From NCBI RefSeq assembly GCF_003314435.2, contig NZ_QNVY02000008.1:1-35867 (forward strand): DNA of 35,867 nucleotides, in the 5' to 3' direction. Shown piece by piece: positions 33,422-35,867 of this stretch (position 1 is the first letter of the stretch; each line of letters opens with the position of its first letter). A model generated the notes under the pieces. It was not told the origin of the DNA, did not search any database, and was given only the letters and a program-made list of their open reading frames with translations. Both the position numbers and the translations under genes were made by a program. The DNA is from Flavobacterium petrolei. GTDB taxonomy: Bacteria; Bacteroidota; Bacteroidia; Flavobacteriales; Flavobacteriaceae.

Positions 33422-34495
33422 ATGGCACATAATATCAATTTCAACAGCACAACAGGACGTTATTCATTCTTTAGCGTAAAAGAAAAAGCGTGGCACGGCT
33501 TAGGGCAAGTCGTAGAGCAATACCCTACAAGCGAAGAAGCAATCAAGCACGCAGGATTAGATTATGAAGTCATTAAAACACCACTATATACCAAAGGTTC
33601 GGGCATCATCGAAACCACAAACGGTATTGAAATAGGCAGTAGCGAATTGGAAGTACCATCCTATTATGCCAATATCCGTGCCGATAACAATGCCGTATTG
33701 GGCGTGGTTGGTAAAGACTATCACATCGTACAAAACCGTGAAGCATTCAATTTCTTTGATGCTATTGTAGGTGGTTCACAAGGAATATTATACGAAACCG
33801 CAGGAGCATTGGGACAAGGGGAACGCATCTTTATCACCGCCAAACTGCCAGATTATATCCGAGTAGGAAATGGCGATGATGTAACGGAAAAGTACATTTT
33901 CCTGACCACTTCACACGATGGCAGTGGAAGCATAACAGCAGCCTTCACCCCTATCCGTATTGTTTGCCAAAATACCCTTAACGCCTCGCTTCGTTCGATG
34001 AGCAACGTGGTACGCATCAAACATACTTCGGGAGCAAAACAGCATTTGGAAAATGCCCACAAGGTTATGGGATTAGCGGATACCTTAAGCAACCAGTTAG
34101 AAGGAATATTCAACCAGTGGGCTAAAGTAAAGGTGACTGACCAAGAAGTAAAAAAACTAATCCAATTGGCTCTTTGCCCGAACAAGGAAACATTGGATTT
34201 GCTTAAAAAGGGTGCGGAAGATGAAGTTTCCACCGTGTTCAAAAATGTTGTGCAAGATGCCTTTGCATACGCTATGACAAGCGACACTCAACAAATGGAT
34301 ACCACCAAAGGCACATTGTTCGGGGCGTACAATGCTGTGACAGGCTACTATCAGAATGTACGCAATTACAAAGATGATGAAGCCAAGTTACAAAGTATTG
34401 TAATGGGTGGAACAGCTCAAATCAAATCACAGAAAGCATTTGAATTATGCACTTCTTTCGATAAAATCGGTTCAGATGTATTCAATTTCAATTAA
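33422..34495 (+). CDS. DUF932 (phage/plasmid-like TIGR03299) protein
   Basis: A 357-aa protein starting MAHNINFNSTTGRYSFFSVK. The motifs AWHGLGQ, the LGVVGKDYHIVQNREAFNFFD block and TAAFTPIRIVCQNTL are diagnostic of DUF932, a family carried by phages, plasmids and conjugative elements. Its function is unknown. It follows ssb by 45 bp in the same direction and is probably cotranscribed. Base composition is noticeably richer in G and C than the defence genes to its left, which suggests a different origin for the element's backbone. Confidence 0.88.
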   Translation: MAHNINFNSTTGRYSFFSVKEKAWHGLGQVVEQYPTSEEAIKHAGLDYEVIKTPLYTKGSGIIETTNGIEIGSSELEVPSYYANIRADNNAVLGVVGKDYHIVQNREAFNFFDAIVGGSQGILYETAGALGQGERIFITAKLPDYIRVGNGDDVTEKYIFLTTSHDGSGSITAAFTPIRIVCQNTLNASLRSMSNVVRIKHTSGAKQHLENAHKVMGLADTLSNQLEGIFNQWAKVKVTDQEVKKLIQLALCPNKETLDLLKKGAEDEVSTVFKNVVQDAFAYAMTSDTQQMDTTKGTLFGAYNAVTGYYQNVRNYKDDEAKLQSIVMGGTAQIKSQKAFELCTSFDKIGSDVFNFN

Positions 34496-34506
34496 TCTGA
34501 ATGTAT

Positions 34507-34534
34507 AACCACAGGTGACCGCCTACGGGTGGTT
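34507..34534 (+). other. Short hairpin between DUF932 gene and next gene
   Basis: AACCAC (34507-34512) pairs with GTGGTT (34529-34534) in the 57-bp gap after the DUF932 gene. No T run follows, so it may be a stability or attenuation element rather than a terminator. Confidence 0.35.
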
Positions 34535-34552
34535 GCCTTTAAATAGCAGAAA

Positions 34553-34747
34553 ATGAAAGTAACAGACTTAAACGGTTGCCCTATTGAAGTAACAGACCTC
34601 AACGAAGCAATCCGAATAACCAAACGGTATAAAAAGTACAGACACAAGGATGAAAGCTACTCCGATTATGACAAAAAGCAGAACGTCTATTGGACAGATA
34701 TGTACGAGAAGCTGACAACAATAAAAGAAGGATTAAACAACAATTAA
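34553..34747 (+). CDS. Small hypothetical protein of the PRTRC cluster
   Basis: A 64-aa hydrophilic protein beginning MKVTDLNGCPIEVTDLNEAI, with a basic and tyrosine-rich middle (TKRYKKYRHKDESYSDYD). I do not recognise a family with certainty. It lies between the DUF932 gene and PRTRC E with 12 bp to the latter, so it is part of the same transcript. The codon use is like that of its neighbours, which supports a real gene. Confidence 0.65.
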   Translation: MKVTDLNGCPIEVTDLNEAIRITKRYKKYRHKDESYSDYDKKQNVYWTDMYEKLTTIKEGLNNN

Positions 34748-34759
34748 ATTTTTAAAACG

Positions 34760-35296
34760 ATGAATGCAAATTTTTTCAATCAGATAGCGCAAATAGGCAT
34801 TACAGGAGATTTACAACTCACTATATCAAAGGGTATAGAAAACACCCTTATTGTTTCCATAATACTTCAAAATGAGCAATGTGGAGATAATGCGAAACAA
34901 CTGATACCACCGCTTAATCTGCGGGGAACGGCAGAAGAATTGGACGAGGGATTTTTTCAGCAGATAACAACGCCTTTGCAAACCGCTTCGGGTTTAATGG
35001 TAAATATGGAAGCCTTTATGAAGCAATTGGAAGTAGCCAAAAAGCAATCGGCAATGGAAAAGGAAAAATCCGACACACAAAAGAAAGAACAGGAAGCCAA
35101 AGACAAGAAGTTTAAAGACGGTATGGTAAAGGCAGACGAATTGGAAAAAGAGGGCAAATTCCGTGAAGCGTGGATAAAAGTACCCGAAATTAACGACTAT
35201 TCCGAAAAGGCAGACGAGATAAGCAAACGTAAATCGGAACTATCAAACCAATTTTCTTCAACAGGTCTGTTTGCGATAGAACAACCTACCGTTTAA
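34760..35296 (+). CDS. PRTRC system protein E
   Basis: A 178-aa protein whose N-terminal part (FNQIAQIGITGDLQLTISKG ... NLRGTAEELDEGFFQQI) matches the PRTRC-E family as I know it, including the LxLTGTAEELD-type motif. A charged coiled-coil region follows (about 95-125, rich in Lys and Glu). PRTRC genes are a conserved cluster of plasmids and integrative elements with a ThiF-like protein and a ParB-like protein; their joint function is not established. PRTRC C follows 17 bp downstream. Confidence 0.8.
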   Translation: MNANFFNQIAQIGITGDLQLTISKGIENTLIVSIILQNEQCGDNAKQLIPPLNLRGTAEELDEGFFQQITTPLQTASGLMVNMEAFMKQLEVAKKQSAMEKEKSDTQKKEQEAKDKKFKDGMVKADELEKEGKFREAWIKVPEINDYSEKADEISKRKSELSNQFSSTGLFAIEQPTV

Positions 35297-35313
35297 CGCA
35301 AAATCCAACAGTT

Positions 35314-35532
35314 ATGTTATTAGCAACACAGTTAGAACGAGTATTTATACTTAAAGACAAAGGACAGGACATCACACTGACCGACCCCGAACCACGTTGG
35401 AGTGTGGAAGCGGTATTGAATTTTTACGCCAATACATATCCCATACTAACCACCGCAAAAATATCTGCCCCCATTATCCGTGATGATAGGATAGAATACA
35501 AATTAGAGAGCGTAATGGGAACAAAAGGTTAA
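35314..35532 (+). CDS. PRTRC system protein C
   Basis: A 72-aa protein with the PRTRC-C features: start LERVFILKDKGQDITLTDP, the segment WSVEAVLNFYANTYPILTTA, IEYKLESVMGTKG at the C-terminus. The GTKG end is typical. It follows PRTRC E at 17 bp and is followed by another ORF at 17 bp. The remaining PRTRC genes (B, A, D/ThiF, ParB) are expected beyond the window. Confidence 0.85.
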   Translation: MLLATQLERVFILKDKGQDITLTDPEPRWSVEAVLNFYANTYPILTTAKISAPIIRDDRIEYKLESVMGTKG

Positions 35533-35549
35533 ACCAAAAATCAAAAACA

Positions 35550-35867
35550 ATGAACTATGCAACGCAATATCCTAGCGGGAACTATCAGCATACCCGAACA
35601 GAAAACACAACGGCAACTGCACCGACAATTGGGCGAGTTCTCACAATGGATGCAAAGAGCCAAAGACACAAACGAAGTACGGAAAGACAAACAAAAATCT
35701 GTACCGATAGCCATGCTACCAATGGTTTTCTAAAGTGTGCGTTTCTGCCTAAACTGAAAACAACACAATCCACACAGGATTGTAAGAAAACAGCAAAAAC
35801 GCAAAGGGATTTTTACAAGTCCCTTTCCCAACTTACAGAGCATTACGGCATTGAACCGTTACAAACG
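35550..35867 (+). CDS. Partial hypothetical protein, runs off the right edge
   Basis: The frame opens with an ATG at 35550 (MNYATQYPSGNYQHT) and stays open for 106 codons to the end of the window. Its distal part (KTQRDFYKSLSQLTEHYGIE) looks like a real protein. A competing 58-aa frame starts at 35557 and stops at 35733 (MQRNILAGTISIPEQ). I prefer the first because it reaches the edge and is spaced like the other genes. It would be a PRTRC-cluster member of unknown role. Confidence 0.5.
   Translation, partial: MNYATQYPSGNYQHTRTENTTATAPTIGRVLTMDAKSQRHKRSTERQTKICTDSHATNGFLKCAFLPKLKTTQSTQDCKKTAKTQRDFYKSLSQLTEHYGIEPLQT

Overview
The window looks like a chromosome segment of a member of Flavobacteriia, most probably Flavobacterium. 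The reasons are low GC, TAnnTTTG-type promoters, the gliding-motility genes gldF and gldG next to dnaN, and family-specific genes such as a DUF4294 protein and a membrane-anchored MutS-like ATPase. This is inference from gene content; no database search was possible.

Positions 1-19309 are ordinary core chromosome. The left edge carries a strong promoter pointing left, probably that of an rRNA operon lying outside the window. Then follow a DUF4294 exported protein, an M42 aminopeptidase, a DUF1801 protein, purC, a secreted S9 (DPP IV-like) peptidase, a HAD-IIB phosphatase, phoH, a SAM hydroxide adenosyltransferase (DUF62), an ABM-fold monooxygenase-like protein, gldF-gldG, dnaN, the MutS-like ATPase, two tandem universal stress proteins and mnmE. 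REP-like palindromic repeats and several hairpin terminators lie between them.

From about 19310 to the right edge the content changes to an integrative element placed just after the 3' end of mnmE, the gene whose end is also the insertion site of Salmonella genomic island SGI1. A DNA-binding HTH protein overlaps a tyrosine recombinase. Next comes a cargo or defence island. It holds an AbiEi-like/Fic fusion with a 24-bp tandem repeat upstream, a decayed RadC-like gene, and a leftward operon encoding an OLD-family ATPase-nuclease, a UvrD-like helicase, a PD-(D/E)xK protein and a frameshifted small protein. A divergent gene encodes a GHKL ATPase fused to a PD-(D/E)xK nuclease-like domain. The OLD plus UvrD pair has the architecture of Gabija (GajA/GajB, class 2 OLD). 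The two extra downstream genes and the adjacent GHKL-nuclease gene are what make the locus unusual.

A 1.26-kb stretch without intact genes (31743-32998) follows. It contains a degenerate initiator-tRNA copy, a broken nuclease-like (AbiEi-related) gene and large inverted repeats. The right end carries the backbone of a Bacteroidetes mobile element: ssb, a DUF932 gene, PRTRC system genes E and C, and an ORF that runs off the edge. The right end of the element is outside the window.
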